Source: Phycisphaerae bacterium (lineage in GTDB: Bacteria; Chloroflexota; Anaerolineae; 4572-78; J111). Taken from it: a stretch of DNA of 64,000 nucleotides. Below, one piece after another: positions 9,084 through 18,408 of this stretch. The number at the start of each line of letters is the position of its first letter. The first letter of the stretch is position 1. Where the stretch lies: assembly GCA_028285035.1 (NCBI GenBank), contig JANQQF010000181.1:62001-126000 (forward strand), written 5' to 3'. A program made the translations under genes and the position numbers. The notes under the pieces were generated by a model. That model was not told where the DNA came from and searched no databases. It saw only the letters and a program-made list of their open reading frames with translations.

Positions 9084-12000
9084 GTGACCATTCCAGCCCA
9101 TCAAACCATCGAATGTGGTTATCTCATCGTTCCCGAAAATCGGGCCAAGCCTGATGGGCCGACCACTCATTTGGCTGTCATCATTCTAAAAAGTCCTGCG
9201 CAAAATCCTGAGTCAGACCCCCTCGTATTTTTGAATGGCGGGCCTGGTGGGCAAGCCCTCACCGATTTACCGCGTTTTCTGGGCATCTTTCGGCTCCTTC
9301 TTCTCAACCTCAATCGTGACGTTATCATCTTTAGCCAACGAGGCGCGGATTTATCACAGCCTGCGCTTGAGTGCCCTGAGGTTACCTCCACATTTTTAGC
9401 GCGAGCCAAAGGGCAAACCTTGTCAATCGCGGAAGAACAAGCCCCGTTGTTAGCCTGCCGTGATCGTTGGCTCGCTGACGGCGTTGATTTGGTGGCTTAC
9501 ACGACAGCGGCGAGCGCAGCCGATGTCAATGATTTGTGGCGCACACTCGGCTACGCAGAGGTCAATCTTTTTGGGGTGTCTTATGGCACAGTGTTGGCCC
9601 AAACGGTGATGCGAGATTACCCAGACGGCATTCGTAGCGTGGTGCTGGACTCGGCCTTTCCGCTGGAAATTCAACTACAGACACCTGATACCGCCGCTGC
9701 AAATGCTGCAACTTATTTCAAAAGTGTGTTTGAAATCTGTGCAGACAATTTTTTGTGCCGTACTTTGTATCCTGATGTCGAGCAAAAGTTTTACGATCTC
9801 ATTGCTCAGATTGATGCTCAGCCTATGCTACTCACGATGCCCGACCCAGTGACGGGGGAGTCATTTACCTTCCCCTTTGACAGTGTCACGCTCATCGAAA
9901 TTGCCCAACAGGTTCCTCCCCGAGTTCTACCCGCCTTGATTTATGATTTGATCGAGGGTGATTACACCACCATTATTGAAGCGAAAGAACAGACTATCAA
10001 AAATCTGAGCCGCTACGGACCGCCGCCGGGTCGGGCGATGGCTTACTCGATTTTTTGCAGCCAGGGCTTATATGCGCCTCATCCAGCCACTGAAGCGATC
10101 AATGCGTACCCTGAGCGAGTTTGGGCTGAGCACACGATCAGAGTTCGAATGCCGCTGCCCTGTGAACAATGGCCAACGAATGGCCCACCAGATGACCGCC
10201 CCGCCATCAGCGATATCCCCACCTTAGTCTTGCTCGGCGAATTCGACTCCACCCTATCCGTTGAGTATGGCCAGCACTTCAGGCAAAATTTAAGCCACAG
10301 TTATATCTTGAATGTACCCGAGACATCTCATAGCGTCCTGCAAAGTAGTGGACCGTGCGCCAACAATTTGGTTCGAACGTTTATCAACGCCCCTGAAAAG
10401 TTATCACCCTCAGATTGTCTATACGAAGCAGAACATTTGCTGTTTGACACTAAATTTGTAATTCGGGCTGCAGTGATGCGCTCCCCGGTGCAAGGTCTGC
10501 TCATTCTGCTTAGTTTGGGGCTGATTGGCGCAACCAGCCTCAGCATGAGGCGCTGGAAGCGCACAACCTTTCCTTTAGGCTTGGCCTGGCAACGTAGTCT
10601 ACGATTGATTGGTTGGCAGCTAATTACTGTAAGCGTTGGTTTGCTCGCCCTTGGGTGGCTGACAAATACATTGGGCTGGCTGGCGGTGAAACCCACCTAT
10701 CTCGTCGCCCTTGTCCTTCCCATCCTAACAGCTCTGCCCGCTGCCTTCACCTTTTCACCGGAGGACGAGCCTGCCCTCGAGGTGCTGCTGGCCACACCAC
10801 GCCCGCTATCTATTTTGTTGCTTGAGCGATTAGCGGCGCTATTTCTTTGGCAGGGGGGCATTGGCACACTTTTCAGCCTATTCATAGTCTCACTAGAAGG
10901 CAATCTTCTGACAGCCATCCTGGGTTGGCTTTCGCCACTCATTTGTCTCAGTGGACTAGCGGTCTACATCACTCTAACCACGCGCCGAGCCATTTATAGC
11001 GTCGCGCTTGTTACCCTGTTATGGCTGGTCGCGGCAGTGTTTGGCGATTTTATCGTGTTGCGCTGGCCGTTTACTTGGCCCTTACATCTATACCTACCAG
11101 CCTCGCATCAGGATTACATTCTAAACCGGCTGTTTTTAATTGTTGTTGGCCTTGCTTTAATCGGATTGATGACGCCCCGTCTGCTCAACAATACCGAGCG
11201 ACTGCTGCTCAATTCGCGGGCCTCAAAACGCAAAACAACAAAAAAAGACACAGCGTACATTCCAGATACCATTTCTATTAGCCTGCCTTCTCAAAGTTTA
11301 GCCTCCCCAACACGCTGGCAACTTTGGTTGGCCCAAACAGGCGCAATTATCCGCTACGAGATACTCATGCAGTGGCGGCGAATAGCCTTGCCAGCCCTAG
11401 CTGTGGGGGTGCTGGTACCGGCCATTTTGGGGGCTTTTCTCTCGCAAACAAAATTTAGTGGATATCAAATGGCCCTTGCTACAGGTACCCTTTCGCTGGG
11501 GGCGGTTCGGGCAAATATTACCGCCGAGATGATTATGATCACCTGGCTTGGGGCATTTTTGGTGGTGATCTTGTTACTGCCTTTGGTCGTCGCAGATACG
11601 ATTCCTAAAGATCAGCATTGGCGAATGCGTGAAATTTTGGATAGTCTTCCCCTCAAACCGAACAGCTATTTAACGGGCAAAGTGTTGAGCTTATGGCTTA
11701 GTTTAACCATCAGTCTCAGCACCGCGGCTATGCTGATTGCTGGGGTGTGGCGTATCTTGGTTGGGCCGTTCAATCTGGGTATCTACCTTGAATTGTGGTT
11801 GGTCGGTATCCTCCCGATGGCCTTGACCAATGCAGCCTTAGTCAGCCTACTGGCCGCCTGGCAACCGACCAATCGACGAGCGATCATGCTTGGTGGTGGC
11901 TTTAGTTTATTTTGTTTGACGGGCCTTGTTTTTGCCTTTGTCACCTATGGCACCTTTTGGGATTGGCTCAACCCAGCCCGGCCCGCCATCGTCCTTTACT

Positions 12001-12176
12001 ATCTCATTGGTTGGCCTGGGGCAATGCAAGGGAGCGATATTTTCAGTCAGTTCAACCAATCAGCCTTAGACGTGATTACCCAAGTAGTCAATCGGACCCG
12101 GGTCTGGCAATCAATTTTGGGTGGACTAGGTCAAGTTGGTTTGGTGTGGTGGCTCGTCTGGTGGAGCAGGAGATAA
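9084..12176 (+). CDS. Serine hydrolase (TAP/S33 type) fused to ABC-2-type permease
   Basis: The first canonical start is GTG 9084 (1030 residues). Residues 1-460 are an alpha/beta hydrolase of the tripeptidyl aminopeptidase-like/S33 type: ECGYLIVPENR, oxyanion segment NGGPGGQ (51-57), nucleophile Ser166 in GVSYG, Asp388 in GEFDS and His416 in TSHSV. Residues 465-1030 are a membrane domain of about a dozen helices in two sets, resembling ABC-2 transporter permeases. The ATPase gene follows after one base. The frame is open upstream to 8934, and 8946-9083 encodes a good signal peptide (hydrophobic core, DAFA-DEP cleavage site) plus the conserved TPCF segment, so the real start is probably 8946 (ATA) or 8976 (ATT). 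This would place the hydrolase outside the membrane. Confidence 0.85.
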   Translation: MTIPAHQTIECGYLIVPENRAKPDGPTTHLAVIILKSPAQNPESDPLVFLNGGPGGQALTDLPRFLGIFRLLLLNLNRDVIIFSQRGADLSQPALECPEVTSTFLARAKGQTLSIAEEQAPLLACRDRWLADGVDLVAYTTAASAADVNDLWRTLGYAEVNLFGVSYGTVLAQTVMRDYPDGIRSVVLDSAFPLEIQLQTPDTAAANAATYFKSVFEICADNFLCRTLYPDVEQKFYDLIAQIDAQPMLLTMPDPVTGESFTFPFDSVTLIEIAQQVPPRVLPALIYDLIEGDYTTIIEAKEQTIKNLSRYGPPPGRAMAYSIFCSQGLYAPHPATEAINAYPERVWAEHTIRVRMPLPCEQWPTNGPPDDRPAISDIPTLVLLGEFDSTLSVEYGQHFRQNLSHSYILNVPETSHSVLQSSGPCANNLVRTFINAPEKLSPSDCLYEAEHLLFDTKFVIRAAVMRSPVQGLLILLSLGLIGATSLSMRRWKRTTFPLGLAWQRSLRLIGWQLITVSVGLLALGWLTNTLGWLAVKPTYLVALVLPILTALPAAFTFSPEDEPALEVLLATPRPLSILLLERLAALFLWQGGIGTLFSLFIVSLEGNLLTAILGWLSPLICLSGLAVYITLTTRRAIYSVALVTLLWLVAAVFGDFIVLRWPFTWPLHLYLPASHQDYILNRLFLIVVGLALIGLMTPRLLNNTERLLLNSRASKRKTTKKDTAYIPDTISISLPSQSLASPTRWQLWLAQTGAIIRYEILMQWRRIALPALAVGVLVPAILGAFLSQTKFSGYQMALATGTLSLGAVRANITAEMIMITWLGAFLVVILLLPLVVADTIPKDQHWRMREILDSLPLKPNSYLTGKVLSLWLSLTISLSTAAMLIAGVWRILVGPFNLGIYLELWLVGILPMALTNAALVSLLAAWQPTNRRAIMLGGGFSLFCLTGLVFAFVTYGTFWDWLNPARPAIVLYYLIGWPGAMQGSDIFSQFNQSALDVITQVVNRTRVWQSILGGLGQVGLVWWLVWWSRR

Positions 12177-12177
12177 G

Positions 12178-13038
12178 ATGATTAAAATCAAGGGGTTAAC
12201 TAAAACGTATCAAGGAAATATTCAGGCACTCCGTGGTCTAGATTTGGAGATTGGGTCGGGGATGTTTGGCTTGGTCGGGCCAAACGGAGCGGGTAAAACG
12301 TCGCTGATGCGAATTCTGGCTGGTCTAATTCAACCCACTAACGGCAACATCTCCATTTTTGGGCATGATGTCACGACAAGTGAAGGGAAAATGGCGGTTA
12401 AAGCCTTGCTGGGCTATCTACCTCAAGAGTTGGGGCTGTACCCCAACCTGACTGCCTTTGAATTTCTGGATTACATCGCCACCCTAAAAGGCTTAATCCA
12501 TCCCCCCACCCGACAGCAGCATATTCACGAGGTTTTAGTACAGGTGCATCTAAATGAAGTAGCTCACCGCCCTTTGAAAAGCTATTCCGGTGGGATGAAG
12601 CGACGAGTTGGGTTAGCCCAGGCCATTCTCAGTCAACCGAAGTTGGTCATCGTCGATGAGCCGACCGTCGGGCTCGATCCCGAAGAGCGAATTCGCATTC
12701 GTAACCTCCTCTCCGCCATCGCCCAACGCTGCACCGTGATTCTCTCCACTCACATCATCGAAGACATCAGCCAAAGCTGCCGTGATTTGGTCGTACTCCA
12801 TCAAGGCCAAATCCGCTTTCAAGGTAACCCTACAGATTTAATTAGCCAAGCCCTAGGGAATGTCTGGACCATCATCACTGAGACACTGCCTTCGGACGAT
12901 TTGATCGTCGTCTCCAGTCGTCAGCAGCAGACGGGAACGCAATATCGGGTTCTCAGCCCTGAACCGCCTGAACCTGAGGCCGTTTCTATTGAACCTACAT
13001 TGGAGGATGGGTATATGTGGCTGATGCAAGGGAAATGA
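12178..13038 (+). CDS. ABC transporter ATP-binding protein
   Basis: 286-residue ABC ATPase started at ATG 12178, with AGGAG five bases upstream; an in-frame ATG at 12136 lies inside the preceding gene and is unlikely. Walker A GPNGAGKTS, signature YSGGMKRR, Walker B LVIVDEPTVGLDPEER and the H-loop STHIIED are all intact. It belongs to the CcmA/DrrA-like type that pairs with ABC-2 permeases. A short C-terminal extension (about residues 220-286) follows the nucleotide-binding domain. Its partner is almost certainly the hydrolase-permease fusion, which ends one base before. The transported substrate is unknown. Confidence 0.93.
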   Translation: MIKIKGLTKTYQGNIQALRGLDLEIGSGMFGLVGPNGAGKTSLMRILAGLIQPTNGNISIFGHDVTTSEGKMAVKALLGYLPQELGLYPNLTAFEFLDYIATLKGLIHPPTRQQHIHEVLVQVHLNEVAHRPLKSYSGGMKRRVGLAQAILSQPKLVIVDEPTVGLDPEERIRIRNLLSAIAQRCTVILSTHIIEDISQSCRDLVVLHQGQIRFQGNPTDLISQALGNVWTIITETLPSDDLIVVSSRQQQTGTQYRVLSPEPPEPEAVSIEPTLEDGYMWLMQGK

Positions 13039-13080
13039 GGATTAACCTCATCTCGTTTAGTCAACGAATAGGAGCATAAA

Positions 13081-14412
13081 ATGAGGATATTTATCTCTCT
13101 ACAAGGCCAAAAAGTAATAATTGCGCTGGTTTTAGGATTGGCATTGATACAACTTTCCTTGTCCCTTGTAAATGCGGTCGGGCCAGGGGATTTAGACGAG
13201 ACGTTTAATGGTACGGGTATTATTACAACTACGATCAGTGGAGAAAATGTCAATGGAACCTCAATAGCTGTTCAATCAGATGGAAAGATTGTTGTATCGG
13301 GTAATGGCCCCCCACTTAAGTCAAACTTTATTTTAGTTCGATATAACACCAATGGTGACCTTGATGAAACATTTAACCTATCTGGAAAGGTCGTCGCTCC
13401 TATTGGAACGGGATTGGGCTTTGGCAGTGATATTGCCATTCAATCTGATGGGAAAATTGTTGTGGCTGGTACTGATGAATATGCTTTTGGTAAATATCAA
13501 ATTGCAACGATACGTTTTGATAAAAATGGTCAAGTAGACACAACATTTGGGAATAATGGGATAGTCAATGCTTCAGACTCTACAGGGGTTGCTGTTGGGA
13601 ACGCGGTGGCAGTTCAGTCGGATGATAAAATATTGGTAGCTGGTCGTATATTTGCAAATTTAACCATTATTCGATACACAATAACAGGAACATTAGACAC
13701 AACGTTTAATAGTAGCGGAATTGTTACCACTAATTTCAACAGTATAGATGCTCGTGATATTGCATATCAAAACAATAAAATTGTCACTGTCGGTGGTTTA
13801 TCCAACAACGATCAATTGGATTACGCAGTGATGCGATATAATATCGACGGCAATGTAGACAACGCATTTGGGATTAATGGTCTTATCAGTACATCAGTGG
13901 TGGCTACGGGTGAAAGTGACATCGGATATCATGGGGTTGCTATTCAACCTGATGACAAAATTGTGACCGTTGGTGAAGGGAGAGATCAAAATGGACGCCC
14001 CACCCTTGTTTTAGCGAGATACACGAATGAGGGACAGCTTGACCCTGAATTTAACGCAGGTAAGGTCATAACAACCGCACTAGAGGCTGGAGCAGCTGGC
14101 GCAAAAGTTGTTCTACAAGTTGATGGAAAAATTATTGTAGTTGGTGTAGCCATCGAAGAGGGGGTAAGTAAATTATTGATTGCTCGTTACAACAAAGATG
14201 GGAGTTTAGACACCAGCTTTGGAAACAATGGAATCGTAACGACAACGAATGATGGGAAAGGCATTACAGGTCGAGCCGTCACTATCCAAGAAGACGGAAA
14301 AATTGTAGCGACAGGGTTTGAGAGGACTTTGACTGTAGTTCGTTATCTGGGTGGTACAATACAAACGCTATACTTACCTGTAATTCTCAAACAAGAGCAA
14401 ACCAATGAATAA
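13081..14412 (+). CDS. Secreted delta-60 repeat protein
   Basis: 443-residue exported protein. Residues 1-34 form a signal peptide (VIIALVLGLALIQLSLSLVNA). The body consists of about seven delta-60-type repeats of 50-60 residues, each with the pattern AVQSDGKIVV, then LVRYNTNGDLDETF and a FNGTGIITT-like turn; these build a beta-propeller-like fold. The C terminus ends in QTLYLPVILKQEQTNE, a short hydrophobic YLPVILK tail that I associate with exported Chloroflexota proteins and which may be an anchoring or sorting tag. The last bases overlap the ATG of the next gene by eight. No enzymatic motif is seen; a role in adhesion or at the surface is a guess. Confidence 0.82.
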   Translation: MRIFISLQGQKVIIALVLGLALIQLSLSLVNAVGPGDLDETFNGTGIITTTISGENVNGTSIAVQSDGKIVVSGNGPPLKSNFILVRYNTNGDLDETFNLSGKVVAPIGTGLGFGSDIAIQSDGKIVVAGTDEYAFGKYQIATIRFDKNGQVDTTFGNNGIVNASDSTGVAVGNAVAVQSDDKILVAGRIFANLTIIRYTITGTLDTTFNSSGIVTTNFNSIDARDIAYQNNKIVTVGGLSNNDQLDYAVMRYNIDGNVDNAFGINGLISTSVVATGESDIGYHGVAIQPDDKIVTVGEGRDQNGRPTLVLARYTNEGQLDPEFNAGKVITTALEAGAAGAKVVLQVDGKIIVVGVAIEEGVSKLLIARYNKDGSLDTSFGNNGIVTTTNDGKGITGRAVTIQEDGKIVATGFERTLTVVRYLGGTIQTLYLPVILKQEQTNE

Positions 14413-15151
14413 TAGAACACTCATACAAAAACACCAAACAGCTTTAGACGCCATTGCCACAGAGAAAACAAAGCTGTGGTGGGAAAAGTATATGAAGCAG
14501 GTCATTCCATTTAGAGGCGTTGGCATTCCAGCCAACCGGGAGTTGCTGGCAACGTGGCGAATAGAGAATGGGGTTGACGCGTGGCCACTGGAAGAACAGT
14601 TGGCGATTGCCCTCGCCTTCTTCGAAGAGCCAATGGCTGAAGATAAATTGGCTGGTATCCTCTACCTGCAAAATCACCTGTATGACAAGTTACCTTGGCA
14701 GATGTTAATTGGGCAGTTTGAAAGGGTTTACGCCAAAGAACTGATCTTTGATTGGAATGTGTGTGATTGGTTTTGTGTACGGGTATTGGGGCCGATGATT
14801 CAGGTAAGTGGGCTGGCTTGCGCTCAGGCGATTGCTGGTTGGCATCAGGCCAATTATTTGTGGCAAGCCCGCTCATCAGTCGTCCCCTTCGTCAACTTAG
14901 CCACCGACAGACAATACTACCCGATTATTCAAGAGGCTTGCAGCACCCTAATCAATCGCGATGAACGCTTTGCTAAAACGGCCGTCGGCTGGATATTGCG
15001 AGAAATCTCAAATCACGATAAAGCATTTGTGACAGCTTTTGTGGAAGATAATCTGACCGCATTCTCAAAGGAGAGTTTGGGGAATGCGATCAAATATTTT
15101 GATAAGGACCAAAAACGGGCCTATTTACAAAAGCTTAAAAGTATGAGATAA
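14405..15151 (+). CDS. AlkD-like DNA alkylation repair protein
   Basis: 248-residue all-helical protein of the AlkC/AlkD HEAT-like repeat family, which excises 3-methyladenine and 7-methylguanine. The family pattern is visible in FRGVGIPANRELL, the central WNVCDWFCVRVLGPM and the late TAVGWILREIS. The Trp/Asp-rich central helix pair corresponds to the DNA-binding cleft. Length fits AlkD-like proteins. The ATG overlaps the end of the delta-60 gene by eight bases, suggesting translational coupling with an unrelated secreted protein. Substrate range is not proven. Confidence 0.75.
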   Translation: MNNRTLIQKHQTALDAIATEKTKLWWEKYMKQVIPFRGVGIPANRELLATWRIENGVDAWPLEEQLAIALAFFEEPMAEDKLAGILYLQNHLYDKLPWQMLIGQFERVYAKELIFDWNVCDWFCVRVLGPMIQVSGLACAQAIAGWHQANYLWQARSSVVPFVNLATDRQYYPIIQEACSTLINRDERFAKTAVGWILREISNHDKAFVTAFVEDNLTAFSKESLGNAIKYFDKDQKRAYLQKLKSMR

Positions 15152-15174
15152 CGCTGTCAGCCGTTATGCGTATC

Positions 15175-15293
15175 AAAAAGCGTTGGATTATGTCATACCT
15201 ACGTGCTTTTGTGCTATGATCTCCATAATCAGAGTCTATCGTTGGCAGTCCAGTGGATGCCCGACAAAACCATTCGGGCATGACACTTTGAAA
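15175..15293. repeat. REP-like double-hairpin element, copy A
   Basis: Positions 15251-15293 match 20109-20151 at 42 of 43 bases in the same orientation. The segment folds into a hairpin with an 8-bp perfect stem, ATGCCCGA (15257-15264) and TCGGGCAT (15274-15281). The 75 bases before it are a diverged copy of the first hairpin of the copy at 20042. The pattern is like bacterial REP/BIME or MITE-type repeats. It lies just downstream of the AlkD-like gene and could also act as a transcript end. Confidence 0.7.
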
Positions 15294-15308
15294 ACTTAAT
15301 GGTTTCTA

Positions 15309-15390
15309 CTGACCCGGACATAGAAAACTAAACAAAAATTCTTGTGCCATGGACCATCATCAAAAGTTTAGAAAGTTATGTCTGGGTCAG
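15309..15390. repeat. Inverted repeat at the 3' end of the IS630 remnant
   Basis: The 25 bases at 15309-15333 and the complement of 15366-15390 agree at 19 positions, sharing CTGACCC, GACATA and CTAAAC. The right arm overlaps the last codons of the transposase. This is probably the terminal inverted repeat region of the element. I found no convincing matching end near 16440-16560, so the other end appears lost. Confidence 0.5.
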
Positions 15391-16440
15391 TAATTCACTC
15401 AGCAAAGACCCGTTGGGCATCATCAACGGTGAAGGCCAATTGATTTTACGAGCAAGTTGATTACTGGTTTGTTCCCAAACGAACAGTTCCATGATCAAAG
15501 ACCACTCATCTGGCAAGCGACGATCCAGACATTGTTGACTCATGACGCTGATTTCAATCTCAGCCATATTGAGCCAGGAGGCGTGCGGTGGCGTAAAATA
15601 AAAACACAAACGAGCCATAATCCGGTCAGCCTCAACCTTGCCAAAAAACTCAACCAGGGAATGATAGTGGTGGGTGTTGAGGTTATCGAGGACAACATCG
15701 ATCAGTGGGGCGTCAGGATAAAGGTCGTCACCTAGGTAGCGTATAGCTTTGGCAAAATCTTCCTTGGTGCGACGTTGGGTGACTAAAATATGGCGTTGAC
15801 CAGCTTTAGGTTCAGCAAATACAAATAGATTACGGGTGCCCTGCCGTTTGTACTCATAAATCTTCTCGGTGCGGCTGACCGACTTCAGGCGGGAGCGGTG
15901 CTCGCAAACGAGCCAGTAATTGAACACTTTTTTCGTCAAAACAGATCAAAAGTCGCTCTGGATTGTAAGGCAATTGGTACAAATCCAAGATATGCGCCAT
16001 CTGTTGCAAGAATTTGGCGGTGACGTTTGGGATACACCAACTTTTCACTCGCCAAGGCTTAAGTTTGTTTTTTTGAGCACTAAACGGACGGTTTCAGGCG
16101 AGATGCTTTCGACCACCTCTGCCTTGATCAGTTGCTGCACCAGTAACTCCAAGGTTCAGCGGGCTCGACCTGGCGGTGGGTTAGAACAAGCGATAGCGAT
16201 CAGGCGGGCTTGTTGATGTTCGTTGAGTTTTGGTTCTCGCTTCGGATAGGCTTTGCCCGCTAAGGTTGTTTCCAAACCAACCAAGCCATAACTCTCCCAC
16301 ACTCGGCGAACTGTATCTGGGTCTATGTACAGTAGCTCAGCAATCTCTGTGTCCGTTTTTCCTTCGTCGCTTTTGAGCAAAATGTGCGCCCGACGAATGA
16401 CAATGGCTTTATTACGACCTGTGCTGACTACAGCGATCAA
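15376..16440 (-). pseudogene. IS630-family transposase, broken
   Basis: A whole IS630-type DDE transposase can be followed from the HTH at 16440 (IVIRRAHILLKSDEGKTDTE) to the stop at 15376, but three lesions break it. A TGA at 16156-16158 replaces the Trp expected in RARWTLELL. A run of seven A at about 16067-16073 is one short, shifting the frame before KLKPWRVKSW. One extra T at about 15857 shifts it again between PHREDL and YEYKRQGT. The catalytic acidic residues are still visible (ICFDEKS, DVVLDNLNTHH, SWLNMAEIE). Without correction it makes three fragments, so it should be inactive. Confidence 0.88.
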
Positions 16441-16670
16441 TTTCTTTTTGAGGTGGTCAGTTCGACTATATGTTTTTTCGGCATAGGACCCCAGCCTTAC
16501 TCCCCCTCCGTATTTTTATCAAGTTATGGTACTAGGTTCTTAGGAGGCGGGTTTTGCCGAGAAATCCTTCAAATTTTCAATTATAACGCAGACTCGGGAG
16601 GATTCTGTGCATCCCTGATGCGACCTCCGCCTCACTATGTCAGAATGACGTGCGCAAGTCCTAGCCTCTC

Positions 16671-17540
16671 CTAAACCATCCTCGAATACAACGTAAATAC
16701 CGTAATCTCAGGACGAGACAGAAATCGCATGCGCGGCTCAATCGGTAGCCGACCGAGACCTCGGTTAGTGTATTGGAGCATATCCCCAACTTGATACAAA
16801 CCAATTGGGTATTTTCGCCCCAGCGGAGGGAGAAGCGGTGGCCCAACAAAGGGAAAGGCGATTTGACCACCGTGAGAATGACCGGAAAGTTGTAGATCAA
16901 AGCGGCCCGTTGCGCTGCTGGTATCGGCAAAATCTGGCTCATGGGCCAACAAAATAGCTGCCCCCTGCTCAGGGAGTGTCGCCAGGACTTGATCTAAATC
17001 TGGCTCCCCCTTCAAAAGATCATCGACCCCGGCAAAATGGAGGGCTGCCTCACCGCGTTTGATTGTGCTGACCGTGTTGCACAACTCCGTCACCCCAATC
17101 TCGGCCAAACCCGGTCGTAGGATCTCTGGAAAATCATCCCAATGATCGTGATTACCCAGCACCGCATACACGCCATCCGGTGCTTCGAGATGAGCCATCG
17201 CGGCTTGGGCTCGCCGAAAGCCCCACTTACCATTCATAAAGTCGCCCGTGACGACAACGGCATCAGGCTGCTGCGCATTGACCAAGCGCACCACCTCACC
17301 CACTCGCGCCTCGTTCATCCATTTATCTGCGTGAATATCGCTAAATTGCACAACACGATAGCCGTCAAACTCAGGGGCCAAACGAGGTAAGGTCAAGGCA
17401 ACAGGTACAATATCAAACCAACCCGGCTCAATAAAACGACCATAGAGGTAGCTGCCTCCGACTCCCAGAGTGGCCAGCCCACCCCCCACGAGTAAGGTGC
17501 GTTTAAGAATTTCACGTCTTGTGTAGGTCCGTTTTATCAC
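16671..17540 (-). CDS. Tat-exported metallophosphoesterase (YkuE/YaeI-like)
   Basis: 289-residue calcineurin-like phosphoesterase. The N terminus YTRREILKRTLLVGGGLATL is a twin-arginine-type signal followed by a hydrophobic stretch, so it is exported or membrane-anchored outside. Metal-binding motifs occur in order: FSDIHAD, VTGDFMN, LGNHDHW, LAHEPD and SGHSHGGQ. This is the YkuE/YaeI subgroup, whose members are linked to hydrolysis of phospholipid headgroups or UDP-diacylglucosamine-type substrates; the actual substrate is not known here. A second phosphoesterase gene lies upstream on the same strand, past an intrinsic terminator. Confidence 0.88.
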   Translation of the reverse strand: MIKRTYTRREILKRTLLVGGGLATLGVGGSYLYGRFIEPGWFDIVPVALTLPRLAPEFDGYRVVQFSDIHADKWMNEARVGEVVRLVNAQQPDAVVVTGDFMNGKWGFRRAQAAMAHLEAPDGVYAVLGNHDHWDDFPEILRPGLAEIGVTELCNTVSTIKRGEAALHFAGVDDLLKGEPDLDQVLATLPEQGAAILLAHEPDFADTSSATGRFDLQLSGHSHGGQIAFPFVGPPLLPPLGRKYPIGLYQVGDMLQYTNRGLGRLPIEPRMRFLSRPEITVFTLYSRMV

Positions 17541-17682
17541 GGTTGATCTCCAGTCAATGCATTGATAGTCTAGGTATAATTCCCAGCAAGGGTTTTACCT
17601 GAAAGGGGAGGATTTGCCAAATGGATGGTGTGCTGATGTTCGAGGCTTTGGTCATACTGTTGATACGTGATGCGTGATACGT

Positions 17683-17731
17683 AAAAAAGTTATCCTTACA
17701 CATCAGCATCACGTGTGATTATAAGGATAAC
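17683..17731 (-). terminator. Intrinsic terminator downstream of the phosphoesterase gene
   Basis: On the minus strand a 10-bp perfect stem, GTTATCCTTA (complement of 17722-17731) and TAAGGATAAC (complement of 17689-17698), is followed immediately by six T (17683-17688 on the plus strand are six A). The inner loop can extend pairing through an imperfect ATCACGTGTGAT. It begins 35 bases after the stop at 17766 and fits termination of the 19497-to-17766 transcript. Confidence 0.82.
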
Positions 17732-17765
17732 GATGTGGTGAAAACTCAATAACACAAACAACAAG

Positions 17766-18395
17766 CTAGGTCTCAAAATCATACACAACCGGGGGATGAG
17801 CCAAATGCTTACCTACACCGGCTGAGCTGGCGTTGATGAACGTGGTGTAGTCATTGTGATACCACCCTGCGGCCTCATGGATGTGGCCGAAAACGTGCAA
17901 GCGCGGCTTGATCTGTTCCACCCGTTTGCGTAGGTCCGCACACCCTACATCTTCATCACGAATGGTCCGATCACCATAGCCAAACGGTGGGGTGTGAGTG
18001 ATGAGCACGTCTGTATCCGGTGGGATAAGCGCCCATTTTTCAGCCAGGAGCGGTGGATACAAATTGAAGGCCATATTCAAAAAGACAGGTTGCCAAGGGC
18101 TGGCGTAGAATTTGATGCCGTTGATGACCACTGTTTCATCCCGAAGATAGCGGGCGTTGGTGATCAGTGGGACAACCTTTTCTGGCTCCTGTTCAAAGGA
18201 ATAATCATGATTGCCAGCAATCACCAGCTTGTGTTGATGCGGCAACTCACCGAGCCAAACATTAAAATCACGGATAACCGTATCCTCCCCAAACAGGGTG
18301 ATGTCACCGGCATGGATCAGAATGTCTCCCTCGGGAATGGACATTTCCCAATGTTGGCCGTGAGTGTCACTAATGATCACTAATCGTGTCTTCAT
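17766..18395 (-). CDS. Metallophosphoesterase (MPPED-like)
   Basis: 209 residues from ATG 18395 (MKTRLVIISDTHGQH). A TTG at 18416 would add seven residues but overlaps the stop of the upstream gene. Metal motifs are ISDTHGQ, HAGDITL, IAGNHDYSF, ITHTPPFGYGD and FGHIHEAAGW. The GNHD and HTPP pattern is that of the MPPED1/MPPED2-like branch of calcineurin-type phosphoesterases, some of which cleave cyclic nucleotides with low activity. It is cytoplasmic. It lies 13 bases after the RelA/SpoT-like gene and is probably co-transcribed with it, ending at the terminator at 17683-17731. Confidence 0.85.
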   Translation of the reverse strand: MKTRLVIISDTHGQHWEMSIPEGDILIHAGDITLFGEDTVIRDFNVWLGELPHQHKLVIAGNHDYSFEQEPEKVVPLITNARYLRDETVVINGIKFYASPWQPVFLNMAFNLYPPLLAEKWALIPPDTDVLITHTPPFGYGDRTIRDEDVGCADLRKRVEQIKPRLHVFGHIHEAAGWYHNDYTTFINASSAGVGKHLAHPPVVYDFET

Positions 18396-18408
18396 TTTGC
18401 TCGTTTCC

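Noticed and set aside
15854..16048. Separate small minus-strand gene
   Set aside because: It is the middle fragment of the broken IS630 transposase, in a frame shifted by a missing base in a poly-A run.
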